64,000 bases of DNA from Pseudoxanthomonas sp. YR558 (GTDB taxonomy: Bacteria > Pseudomonadota > Gammaproteobacteria > Xanthomonadales > Xanthomonadaceae): positions 1,302,001 to 1,366,000 of the forward strand of contig NZ_FPCI01000001.1 in the NCBI RefSeq assembly GCF_900116385.1, read 5' to 3'. The notes under the pieces were generated by a model, which was not told where the DNA came from, made no database searches, and saw only the letters and a list, made by a program, of their open reading frames with translations. Below are positions 18,204 through 26,023 of this stretch, piece by piece (the stretch's first letter is position 1; every line of letters starts with the position of its first letter). A program made the translations under genes and the position numbers.

Positions 18204-18791
18204 TTACATGCGCTCGATCACCGGCACCGTGCAGGCATCGCGCTGGCGCTCGGCGTCACCAACGGACGCATCCTGGGTAGCGGCGCGCGCCGCGTATTGC
18301 GCCGCATCCTCCGGTGTATGCCGGACCGGGAGCGGGGGTAGCACCGCTCGCTGGTGCTGGCGTACCTGACGCACGGTCTCCCAGTGCTGGCGACATAGCG
18401 GACCGACCCGCGACCCCAGTTCGAAGGCATGCTGCGCCAACGTGTCGGCGCGGGCGTAGTCGCCTTGCAGCAGGGCCAGCTCGGCACGCTCCTGCAGGAT
18501 GGCAGGATCTTCCGGCACGATCGCGACCGCGCGGTCGAGCGCAGTCGCCGCGGCGGCCAGGTCGCGCGCGGCGATCGCGCGCTGCGCGTCTTCGCGGAGG
18601 TCGTCGACTTCCGGATCGCGCAGCGGCTGCACGGCCAGCTCGCGGTCGTCGGCGCCGGCAGCGGCACGGACGGCGGCCACGCGTTGCTCGGGCGTGACCG
18701 GATCGTTCGCGGCGGGGGGTTCGGGTGCTGGTGCGGAGGCGCAACCGGCGAGGACGAGCAGGAACAGGGGAACGGCGTACTTCATCATCAT
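18204..18791 (-). CDS. lpoP: TPR lipoprotein encoded with PBP1b, likely LpoP-type activator
   Basis: 195 residues with a lipoprotein signal (MMMKYAVPLFLLVLAGC, lipid on Cys17) and an Ala/Pro-rich tether, then two TPR-like repeats (about residues 68-135, including AQRAIAARDLAAAATALDRA and ILQERAELALLQGDYARAD). The start lies in a run of three ATG codons that contains the stop of the PBP1b gene, so the two are translationally coupled. Pseudomonas LpoP is also a TPR outer-membrane lipoprotein made from the PBP1b operon and needed for PBP1b activity; the match in place, size and domain is strong, but function here is inferred. Either of the three ATGs could be used. Confidence 0.78.
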   Translation of the reverse strand: MMMKYAVPLFLLVLAGCASAPAPEPPAANDPVTPEQRVAAVRAAAGADDRELAVQPLRDPEVDDLREDAQRAIAARDLAAAATALDRAVAIVPEDPAILQERAELALLQGDYARADTLAQHAFELGSRVGPLCRQHWETVRQVRQHQRAVLPPLPVRHTPEDAAQYAARAATQDASVGDAERQRDACTVPVIERM

Positions 18792-21205
18792 GGCTGTTGC
18801 GGGGGAGGATCCTGGGGCGGTGGGGCTTCTTCTTTGCGGTCCAGGCCGAACCAGCTGCGCCAGCCGCCACCGCTGTCGGCCTCTTCGCCTTCGAGCGGCG
18901 GCTGTTCGACCACGCAGGCCGCGTAGGCCGGCGCGAAGCCGGACACGAACGGCAGCTGGCGCGCACCCGGGCAACCCGGGTCGGTGCTGTTCGATGACAC
19001 CACCCACTGCCAGTCCAGGCCCTTGCCCGAGGCCTTGAGCGGTGCGCTCGGCAGGCGTGCGAACAGGCCCGACCACACGCGCATCGCGCCGGTCGCGCCG
19101 TACAGACCTGTCTGCTCGTTCTTGTCGTTGCCCATCCACACCACGGCCAGGTGATCGCCGGTGTAGCCGGCGTACCAGCTGTCGCGACCATCGTTGCTGG
19201 TGCCGGTCTTGCCCGCTGACTGCAGGCGGCCAAGGCCGTCGCCGAGCAACTGCCGGCCGGTCCCGTTGGACACCACCTGCTGCAGCGCGACGGTAATCAG
19301 GTTCGCGGCAATGGAATCGCCTTCCTGCGCCGGCGCGGGCGTCTTGTCGTAGCGCTTGAGCAGCTTGCCGTTCGGATCGAGCACGCCACGCACCGCGTGC
19401 AGCGGCTGGATCTCGCCGCCGGACGCCAGGAACTGGTACAGCTGCGCCATCGCATACGGGCTCTGGTCGGTGGACCCGAGGATCAGCGCCGGATTCGGCT
19501 CGGCCTGGATGCCCGCCAGCACGCGGATCAACTGCGCCAAGCGGTCCGGTTCGACCTTCATGCCCACGCGGACGGTGGCCTGGTTGTACGACTGCGCCAG
19601 CGCATCGACCAGGCGCACGGTGCCGTGGCTGCGCCGGTCCGAATTGGCCGGCGTCCAGCGCTTGTTCTTGCCGAGCTGCACGGTCACGGGTGAATCGTCG
19701 ACCCAACTGGCGAGCGAGTATTCGTCGGGCTGCGCGAGTGCGAGCAGGTAGACGAACGGCTTCAGCAACGAGCCCACCGGACGCTGCGCTTCCACCGCGC
19801 GGTTGAAGCCCTGTTCGGACACATTGCGGCTGCCGACCACGGCAAGGACATCGCCGTCGTGCACGTCGGTGACCACCATGCCGGCCTGCAACGGCGGACG
19901 GCGCTTGTTCTCCAGCGCTTTCACCGTGCGCGTCACCGACGCTTCGGCATAGGCCTGCGCGGACGGGGACATGCCGGTCAGCACGCTCAGGCCCGCGCCC
20001 TGCAGCGCGCTCTCGGGATAGTCGCGCGCCAGCTGCCGTCGTACCAGATCCACATAGGCAGGGAAGCGGTTTGCCGCTGCCATCCCCGGCGTCTTCGTCA
20101 CGCCCAGCGGTGCGGCCAGCGCGCGCTTGTATTCGGCATCGTCGATCAGTCCGGTCTCGTGCAGCTTCAGCAGCGCGTAATCACGACGCTCCTTCGCACG
20201 CTCCGGATTGCGGCGCGGGTCGTAGTACGACGGCCCCTTCACCATGCCGATCAGCAACGCCACCTGCTCGGTGGTCAGGCTGTCGAGGTCGCGACCGAAC
20301 CAGAACTCCGCACCCGCCGCGACGCCATGGATGGCCTGGCTGCCGCGCTGCCCCAGGTACACCTGGTTGAAGTACGCCTCCAGGATCGTGCGCTTGTCGT
20401 AGCGCGCTTCCAGGATCAACGCATAGAGGATCTCGTTGAACTTGCGGGTCGGCGTCTGTTCCTTGCCGATGCCCAGCAGGCCGCTGCGTGCCAACTGCTG
20501 GGTCAGCGTGCTGGCGCCCTGGCGGGTGTCGCCGCCCGACTTCACCAGCAACCATGCCGCGCGCACCATGCCCGACAGGTCGATACCGTGGTGGTCCTTG
20601 AAGTCCCGATCCTCGACCGCCTGCAGGCCGGTCACCAGCAGGTCCGGCACTTCCTCCAGCCGTACCAGGCGTCGCTCTTCCTGCTTCTGTCCGTACAGCG
20701 TCGCGATGCGGGCGGGATCCAATCGTGCCGCCTTCAACGACTGCTTGCGCGTGATGTCGCGCACGGCGGCCACGCGACCACCCGACAAGCTCACCTGGAG
20801 GCGACGCGGTGCCACGCGACCATCGACATCGACGTAACCGCGGCTGGAAATCGTGAATCGCCCACCTTCGCGCATGTACGTGCCCGGACTCTGTCCGGCG
20901 CCATCGTCGCGATAAGACGCGGCATCCAGTTCGGTCTTCAGCGTCTGCGCATCCATCGCCAGCCCAGGCGCCAACTGCAGCGGACGTGCGTAAACACGTG
21001 TCGGGATCTGCCATTGCAGTTCGCCGAAACGCTGGGTGACCTGATGGTTCAGGTAGAGCGTATAAGGGATCAGGAAACCGAGACCCAACCCCGCCGCCGC
21101 CAGTCCCCAGCTCAGCAGGCGCTGCCGCCAGACCGGCGGGATGCCGTCACCGTCGTCGATGTCGTCTTCGTCCAGCGCTTCGTCGTCGTAGTCGTTGCGG
21201 GCCAC
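18788..21205 (-). CDS. mrcB: Bifunctional penicillin-binding protein 1b
   Basis: Class A PBP that polymerises and cross-links peptidoglycan in the periplasm, 805 residues. An acidic cytoplasmic N-terminus (DYDDEALDEDDIDDGDG) precedes one membrane helix (about 30-52), the UB2H-like region (60-150), the glycosyltransferase domain with catalytic Glu198 in AVEDRDF, and the transpeptidase with Ser479 and Lys482 in GSLLKPF, SYN at 539-541 and KTGTS at 666-670. All catalytic motifs are intact. The tail is Pro/Gln-rich. It is co-transcribed with the TPR lipoprotein that follows and is divergent from the glycosyltransferase gene. Confidence 0.97.
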   Translation of the reverse strand: MARNDYDDEALDEDDIDDGDGIPPVWRQRLLSWGLAAAGLGLGFLIPYTLYLNHQVTQRFGELQWQIPTRVYARPLQLAPGLAMDAQTLKTELDAASYRDDGAGQSPGTYMREGGRFTISSRGYVDVDGRVAPRRLQVSLSGGRVAAVRDITRKQSLKAARLDPARIATLYGQKQEERRLVRLEEVPDLLVTGLQAVEDRDFKDHHGIDLSGMVRAAWLLVKSGGDTRQGASTLTQQLARSGLLGIGKEQTPTRKFNEILYALILEARYDKRTILEAYFNQVYLGQRGSQAIHGVAAGAEFWFGRDLDSLTTEQVALLIGMVKGPSYYDPRRNPERAKERRDYALLKLHETGLIDDAEYKRALAAPLGVTKTPGMAAANRFPAYVDLVRRQLARDYPESALQGAGLSVLTGMSPSAQAYAEASVTRTVKALENKRRPPLQAGMVVTDVHDGDVLAVVGSRNVSEQGFNRAVEAQRPVGSLLKPFVYLLALAQPDEYSLASWVDDSPVTVQLGKNKRWTPANSDRRSHGTVRLVDALAQSYNQATVRVGMKVEPDRLAQLIRVLAGIQAEPNPALILGSTDQSPYAMAQLYQFLASGGEIQPLHAVRGVLDPNGKLLKRYDKTPAPAQEGDSIAANLITVALQQVVSNGTGRQLLGDGLGRLQSAGKTGTSNDGRDSWYAGYTGDHLAVVWMGNDKNEQTGLYGATGAMRVWSGLFARLPSAPLKASGKGLDWQWVVSSNSTDPGCPGARQLPFVSGFAPAYAACVVEQPPLEGEEADSGGGWRSWFGLDRKEEAPPPQDPPPQQP

Positions 21206-21301
21206 AGGGGATGCGACAATGGGAATTCGGGCGAGTCTAGCGCAGCCGCCAAGGGCGCGCCCGGCCCACAGGCCCCCTCACTCAGCTGGAGTTGCAACGG
21301 A

Positions 21302-23398
21302 ATGTCGATGTCGTGGGCGGACCTGCGCTTCATGCTGGAACGCACCCGCGGCTTGTTCCGGCGCGGGCTGGCCAGCCTGCGCACGCGGGGCCTGTCGGCG
21401 ACCTGGGCACGGGTAAGACGCCAGTTCGCGCAGCACCCGAGGCTTCCGCCCGGCGCGCTCTACCGCCCCGCCGAGGCGGCGTTCGCACCGTTCACGGTTC
21501 CGTCCAGCGACGCACCACGCGTCAGTATCGTGATCCCGGTCTACAACCAGGCCCTGCATACGCTGGGCTGCCTGCGCGCATTGGCCGAGCATCCGCCGGC
21601 GGCCGCCTGCGAGGTCATCGTCGTCGACGATGGGTCGCAGGACGAAACCCGTGCGTGGATGCAAGCGATCGGCGGGCTACGCTACCATCTGCGCGCCACC
21701 AACGGCGGCTTCATCGCGGCGTGCAACGACGGGGCCGCGCTGGCGCAGGGCACCTACCTCGTCTTCCTCAACAACGACACCTTCCCGCAACCGGGCTGGC
21801 TGGATGCGCTGCTCGACACGTTCGGCGCCTGGCCCGAAGCAGGCCTTGTCGGTGCGCAGCTGGTCTACCCGGATGGTCGCTTGCAGGAAGCGGGCGGCGT
21901 GGTCTTCGACGACGGATCGGCATGGAACTACGGGCGCTTCGAGTCGCCCGACGACCCGTGCTACACCAGTGTGCGCGATGCGGATTACTGCTCCGGCGCA
22001 GCCATCATGCTGCCCACCGCGCTGTTCCGCGAGATCGGCGGCTTCGACACACGCTATGCGCCGGCCTACTACGAAGACACGGATCTCGCGTTCGCCGTGC
22101 GCGCTCGCGGCTATCGCGTGCTCTACCAGCCAGCCTCGCGCGTGGTGCACCTGGAAGGCATCACCGCCGGTACGGACACTGGCAGCGGCGCGAAGGCCTA
22201 TCAGGTCCGCAACCGCGGCGTATTCGCGCAGAAGTGGGCCGACGCGCTCACCCGGCAAGCGGCGGCGGGCACGCTGCCCTCGCCGGCCGTGCTGGCTCGC
22301 GGGCGAAGGCAAGTGCTCATCGTGGATTCCGAAACGCCCCGCCCCCGGCATGATTCCGCATCGCTGCGCATGGCCAACCTCATGCGCATGCTGGTTGGCG
22401 AAGGCGCGCATGTGGTCTTCCTGCCGGCGGATCTGCGCCATGCCGGCACCGATACCGCAGCACTCCGCCAGCACGGCGTCGAAACCTGGCACGCACCGTT
22501 CGTCGGTAGCGTGGCGTCCTGGCTGCGCGAGCACGGTCCACGCTTCGACGTGGTGATGCTGTCCCGCCACTACGTCGCCGCCGAGTTCCTGCCGCTCGTG
22601 CGCCGGTTCGCACCGCAGGCACGGATCGTGTTCGACACGGTGGACCTGCACTTCCTTCGCGAAACCCGCGGTGCGGATGTGGCCGGCGATGAGACGCTTC
22701 GCCGCAGTGCGCAGAAGACGCGCGAACGCGAACTCGCGCTGATGCGCCAGGCGGATACGACGCTGGTCGTCAGTCCTGCGGAGCGCGACATGTTGTCCGC
22801 GCTGCTGCCCACGGCGCAGGTCGACGTGCTGTCGAACCTGCACGAACTCGCGGACGATGGCGCACCCTTCGCGCAGCGCCACGACATCGTGTTCGTCGGC
22901 GGTTTCCGCCATCCACCGAATGTCGACGCCGTGTTGTGGTTCGGCCGCGACATCTTCCCCGATATCCGCACCGGGCTGCCCGGCGTCCGCTTCCACTGCA
23001 TCGGCGCCGAGCCTCCGGCGGAGGTCCTCGCGCTGCAGGAACAGCCCGGCATCGTCGTGCACGGGCACGTGCCGGATATCGCGCCCTACATGGAGGGCGC
23101 CCGCGTCGCCGTCGCGCCGCTGCGCTTCGGCGCCGGGGTGAAGGGAAAAGTGAACCTGAGCATGGCGCATGGCCAACCCGTGGTGGCGACGCCCTGCGCG
23201 GTCGAAGGCATGCATCTCGTGGACGGACATGACGTACTCGTCGCAGAGTCCGCCGATGCCTTCGTCGGCGCGGTGGTTCGCCTCTACGAAGACGCTCCGC
23301 TGTGGGAGCGCCTATCGGTGAACGGGCGCGAGAACATACGCCGACACTTTTCGCTTGACGCAGCGCGCGAGGTGGTGCGGCGCGTTTTCTTGGACTGA
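21302..23398 (+). CDS. Two-domain glycosyltransferase (GT2 plus GT4-like)
   Basis: 698 residues. The N-terminal GT2 domain (about 72-300) shows VSIVIPVYNQ, VVDDGSQDET, LVFLNNDTFPQPGWL and YEDTDLAFAVRARGYRV. The C-terminal half (about 340-690) is GT-B/GT4-like with FVGGFRHPPNVDAVLWF and PLRFGAGVKGKVNLSMAHGQP. Such fusions build surface polysaccharides such as LPS O-chains, yet no other sugar gene lies nearby, so the acceptor is unknown. A GGAG motif stands 10 bases before the ATG. A much longer frame upstream is antisense to the PBP1b gene and rejected. Confidence 0.88.
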   Translation: MSMSWADLRFMLERTRGLFRRGLASLRTRGLSATWARVRRQFAQHPRLPPGALYRPAEAAFAPFTVPSSDAPRVSIVIPVYNQALHTLGCLRALAEHPPAAACEVIVVDDGSQDETRAWMQAIGGLRYHLRATNGGFIAACNDGAALAQGTYLVFLNNDTFPQPGWLDALLDTFGAWPEAGLVGAQLVYPDGRLQEAGGVVFDDGSAWNYGRFESPDDPCYTSVRDADYCSGAAIMLPTALFREIGGFDTRYAPAYYEDTDLAFAVRARGYRVLYQPASRVVHLEGITAGTDTGSGAKAYQVRNRGVFAQKWADALTRQAAAGTLPSPAVLARGRRQVLIVDSETPRPRHDSASLRMANLMRMLVGEGAHVVFLPADLRHAGTDTAALRQHGVETWHAPFVGSVASWLREHGPRFDVVMLSRHYVAAEFLPLVRRFAPQARIVFDTVDLHFLRETRGADVAGDETLRRSAQKTRERELALMRQADTTLVVSPAERDMLSALLPTAQVDVLSNLHELADDGAPFAQRHDIVFVGGFRHPPNVDAVLWFGRDIFPDIRTGLPGVRFHCIGAEPPAEVLALQEQPGIVVHGHVPDIAPYMEGARVAVAPLRFGAGVKGKVNLSMAHGQPVVATPCAVEGMHLVDGHDVLVAESADAFVGAVVRLYEDAPLWERLSVNGRENIRRHFSLDAAREVVRRVFLD

Positions 23399-23433
23399 GT
23401 GCATTTCCCGGGCGCCCTGCGCCTTTGCCCATG

Positions 23434-24006
23434 TCAGGGCTCGCGGGGGCGGACCGGCCTGTATTGCTGTTCGCTCCCCACGCCCCTCGCCGACACATCG
23501 ACATTGGCGCACAACGCGCCATCGCACAGCGTGACGTCTGCCGCGTCGTAGGCGCGCAGCAGGTCCGCGGAAATCTGGTTACGTCGAATCTCATCGTAGT
23601 AGTGGCTCGACAACCATGCGCCAGCACCGGCCGCCATCACCATCAGCACGATGGAACATGCGGTCGATAGCCACAGGGCACGGCTGACACGGTCCAGCTG
23701 CCCGGTGGCGTGACGGAATTGATCACTACTGCGCGATAACTGTTGGCCTGCTTCTCGCATTGCGTGCTGTACACCATCGACCGTCTGGTCTAACCCTCTC
23801 CCGACCTCCTGCCGAATCTGCGCGACCAGTGTGGAGAAGCTGCCGTCGGCCGCATTGCGGAGAATAGTAGGCACGGTATCCGTCAGCTGTTCCAACTGCT
23901 GTGTACTCTGATGATGCCGCTGGCTGGCCTGCTCGCTCTGCCGACGAAACTGCTCTAGCACTTCGGCCGTTTGCAGCAGCAAGGTTTGAAGCTTTTCCAT
24001 ATCCAT
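23434..24006 (-). CDS. Coiled-coil single-span membrane protein downstream of the lipase
   Basis: 190 residues, no known function. The first 105 are a charged, Gln-rich coiled coil (LLQTAEVLEQFRRQSEQ, STQQLEQLTDTV, QQLSRSSDQFRHATGQL), then a membrane helix (about 115-135, LSTACSIVLMVMAAGAGAW) and a C-terminal domain of about 50 residues with a Cys pair in TLCDGALCANVD. From memory this layout resembles small proteins labelled relaxation protein in Xanthomonas genomes, often found beside secreted effectors; that link needs a search. It starts 19 bases after the lipase stop with AAGGAC in front, so it belongs to the same operon. Confidence 0.72.
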   Translation of the reverse strand: MDMEKLQTLLLQTAEVLEQFRRQSEQASQRHHQSTQQLEQLTDTVPTILRNAADGSFSTLVAQIRQEVGRGLDQTVDGVQHAMREAGQQLSRSSDQFRHATGQLDRVSRALWLSTACSIVLMVMAAGAGAWLSSHYYDEIRRNQISADLLRAYDAADVTLCDGALCANVDVSARGVGSEQQYRPVRPREP

Positions 24007-24025
24007 ATACCGGTTCGTCCTTCCT

Positions 24026-25270
24026 TCAATGACTGCGGGGCGCAACCTGGTTAGCGCGCTGTTGCTCCTGTTGTTGCTCTGCGCATTGCTGGGCAGCATG
24101 TTGCTCCTGCCGATCGACACGTGCATTGATGTCGGCACGGAACTCACGACCGAGGTCCGTCGCTGCAATGCTGGAAAGCCCCCGATCGATGGTGATCGGG
24201 TCGCCGCTCCTGAGACTCGCGTGCAGGTACTGGAACAACTCGCCGGGCTTGGCATCGGCGGGTGGCGCGCGCAGGACGCCTATCGACTGGTCGGCGCTGT
24301 TGCCCGCTTTCATCTGCCTGGGCAGATCGGCCCACTGCTCCCTGAGGCTCTCCGCGCGAGCAGCCGCTTCGCTTTCCGGGACCGGCACCGTACGCCGCGC
24401 CATCTCCATTGAAGCGTCGCCCACCGTGCTCATGCCGCCTCGCATCAGGCGTACGTCATTGCGGTAAGCGCTGAATGTCGCGACGTGGTCCTGGGCGAGC
24501 TGCCGGCTGGCGGGATCGCTCAATACGGACCGATCCGGCTTCTGCTTGCTGTCGATATCGAGGAAGTTGTCCATGTTGTGCGATCCGGTCGCCCCCATGG
24601 TCAGGGCGGTGGCGGTCAGAGGGCTGTCGGGAATCGGATTGAAGCGGCCATACCCCGCCGCCGTCACGGCGGCCACTTCGCCCAGCTTGGCGTACATGCG
24701 GATCTGTCCGTACTGCGGGCTGGCCGCACTCACGGTATCGCCGGCCATCACATGATTGATGAAACGGTCCCCGCCCTCGGGCACCCCGTATTTCAGGCTG
24801 ACGGCGCCATAAGGGTTGAAGGCCTCACCGCGCAGGTGGAAGCGATGCGCGGTGATCTGCGCCAGCGTGCCACCGAGGGAGTGGCCGGTGACGGTGACTT
24901 CGGGCGGCGGGGCTCGATTCTCCTCGCCATATCTATTTGCATAGTTTTGAGCCCGCTGAGTCAGCGCGATGGCCTCACTGGCTTGCGCATTGACGCGACC
25001 CAACACCATGCCACCATCCGCTATCAAGCCATCCTGCTTGGCTTCGCGATCAAATTCGGTACCGCGGTGAGCGACGACAAACTCTCCGGTGTCTGTACGC
25101 TGATAGATCGTTCCCTGATAGCCGGTCTTAGGGTTGTCGTAGTGCTCCTTAATTTCGAATCTTAGGCCATCAACGAAGATGTGTTCCTTTCCTTGCGATC
25201 GAATGCCAGGACGGCGGTGACTGTATGAATCTTGAGAGAGCCCTGCATACACGCGTGACGGAATCGTCAT
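24026..25270 (-). CDS. Class 3 lipase-family protein with Gln-rich tail, candidate secreted effector
   Basis: 414 residues and no signal peptide. The first 250 residues form a lipase-3 alpha/beta hydrolase: VVAHRGTEF near 66, nucleophile Ser131 in VTGHSLGGTLAQ, likely Asp178 (MAGDTVS) and His231 (TGSHNMDNF). The rest is a separate polar region, ending in a Gln-rich stretch from about 387 (QQCAEQQQEQQRANQ). The upstream gene is a lipoprotein whose stop overlaps this ATG as ATGA. A cytoplasm-made lipase paired with an exported lipoprotein is what lipase effectors of the Xanthomonadales type IV or type VI secretion systems look like. I do not recognise a full XVIPCD secretion domain, so secretion is inference. 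Confidence 0.8.
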   Translation of the reverse strand: MTIPSRVYAGLSQDSYSHRRPGIRSQGKEHIFVDGLRFEIKEHYDNPKTGYQGTIYQRTDTGEFVVAHRGTEFDREAKQDGLIADGGMVLGRVNAQASEAIALTQRAQNYANRYGEENRAPPPEVTVTGHSLGGTLAQITAHRFHLRGEAFNPYGAVSLKYGVPEGGDRFINHVMAGDTVSAASPQYGQIRMYAKLGEVAAVTAAGYGRFNPIPDSPLTATALTMGATGSHNMDNFLDIDSKQKPDRSVLSDPASRQLAQDHVATFSAYRNDVRLMRGGMSTVGDASMEMARRTVPVPESEAAARAESLREQWADLPRQMKAGNSADQSIGVLRAPPADAKPGELFQYLHASLRSGDPITIDRGLSSIAATDLGREFRADINARVDRQEQHAAQQCAEQQQEQQRANQVAPRSH

Positions 25271-25902
25271 TGTCTAAGTTCCTTCGCGTCAAACGTAATG
25301 ACGAATAGCTCGTCACGACCACGATTGATTCTCGTCGGATCTGTTTGCCCGGAGCTCGTATAGCTTCCAAACTCAGGATTGGCATACGTACCCTTCCAAA
25401 AGTAAACAACTTCCGAACCATCGGCCCTTATCCGATCAGAAAAAATGCTAGGTGAAAATCGAACTCCATCACTACCCGAATCCACTCCGGTAAACGTCGC
25501 CGTAACTGCCGTGAGTTCCCATACACAAGCACCGTTTCCGTAGTAGTCTCCATCAAGAATTTGATCGAAATACACAACACCTTCGTAATTCGCACCATCC
25601 ACCTGAGTGATCACGAATGGTTCACCACTCGTCATGCGATAAACACCGCCGTAAGGCGAAGCCTCACCGCACTGGATCTCATTGACGACGTCGTACTGTG
25701 CAGTGGCGCCCACTAGCACCAGTGGCCCAGGCGCATCCTGAATCGTCAACCTGATGCGGTATCCCTGCTTCGGCGCAGGATTGAGCCGGCGTAGCGGCCC
25801 GGTCGACGCGCGCGAAGCAGAGGCATCCATTTCGCTTCTTGGCTCACATGCCGTAAGCAAAAGCGAAAGAGGAACAACAGCCACGAGCAGCGATACGCGC
25901 AT
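25267..25902 (-). CDS. Lipoprotein, putative immunity protein for the lipase
   Basis: 211 residues beginning with a lipoprotein signal (MRVSLLVAVVPLSLLLTAC, Cys19). The mature part, beginning near GYRIRLTIQDAPGPLVLVG and containing VVYFDQILDGDYYGNGACVW and EVVYFWKGTYANPEF, is a beta-rich globular domain that I recall, without being able to check, from lipoproteins next to lipase effectors in Xanthomonas and Stenotrophomonas. Its TGA overlaps the lipase ATG. Hand counts over three 60-base lines (25261-25320 and 25381-25500) give about 47-48 percent G+C, far below the flanking genes. An inhibitor placed in the periplasm fits a lipase that attacks from outside. Function is inferred from context only. 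Confidence 0.72.
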   Translation of the reverse strand: MRVSLLVAVVPLSLLLTACEPRSEMDASASRASTGPLRRLNPAPKQGYRIRLTIQDAPGPLVLVGATAQYDVVNEIQCGEASPYGGVYRMTSGEPFVITQVDGANYEGVVYFDQILDGDYYGNGACVWELTAVTATFTGVDSGSDGVRFSPSIFSDRIRADGSEVVYFWKGTYANPEFGSYTSSGQTDPTRINRGRDELFVITFDAKELRQ

Positions 25903-26023
25903 AAGGGCTCCATGCCGAGGGCGTATGGCGATGCTAGGTCATTCATCGACGCAGATGTGTGCTTTTGCAGTCACACTTGTCGAGTATTCACAACATGTCC
26001 GTCACGGCGCCCCGTGTTGCGCG

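Noticed and set aside
15695..18280. 861-codon plus-strand frame
   Set aside because: Runs antisense across tsaB and the YoaA helicase; both real genes have all family motifs.
24007..24255. N-terminal extension of the coiled-coil protein into the lipase gene
   Set aside because: The extended frame overlaps the Gln-rich end of the lipase in another frame; the ATG at 24006 has a usable ribosome binding site.
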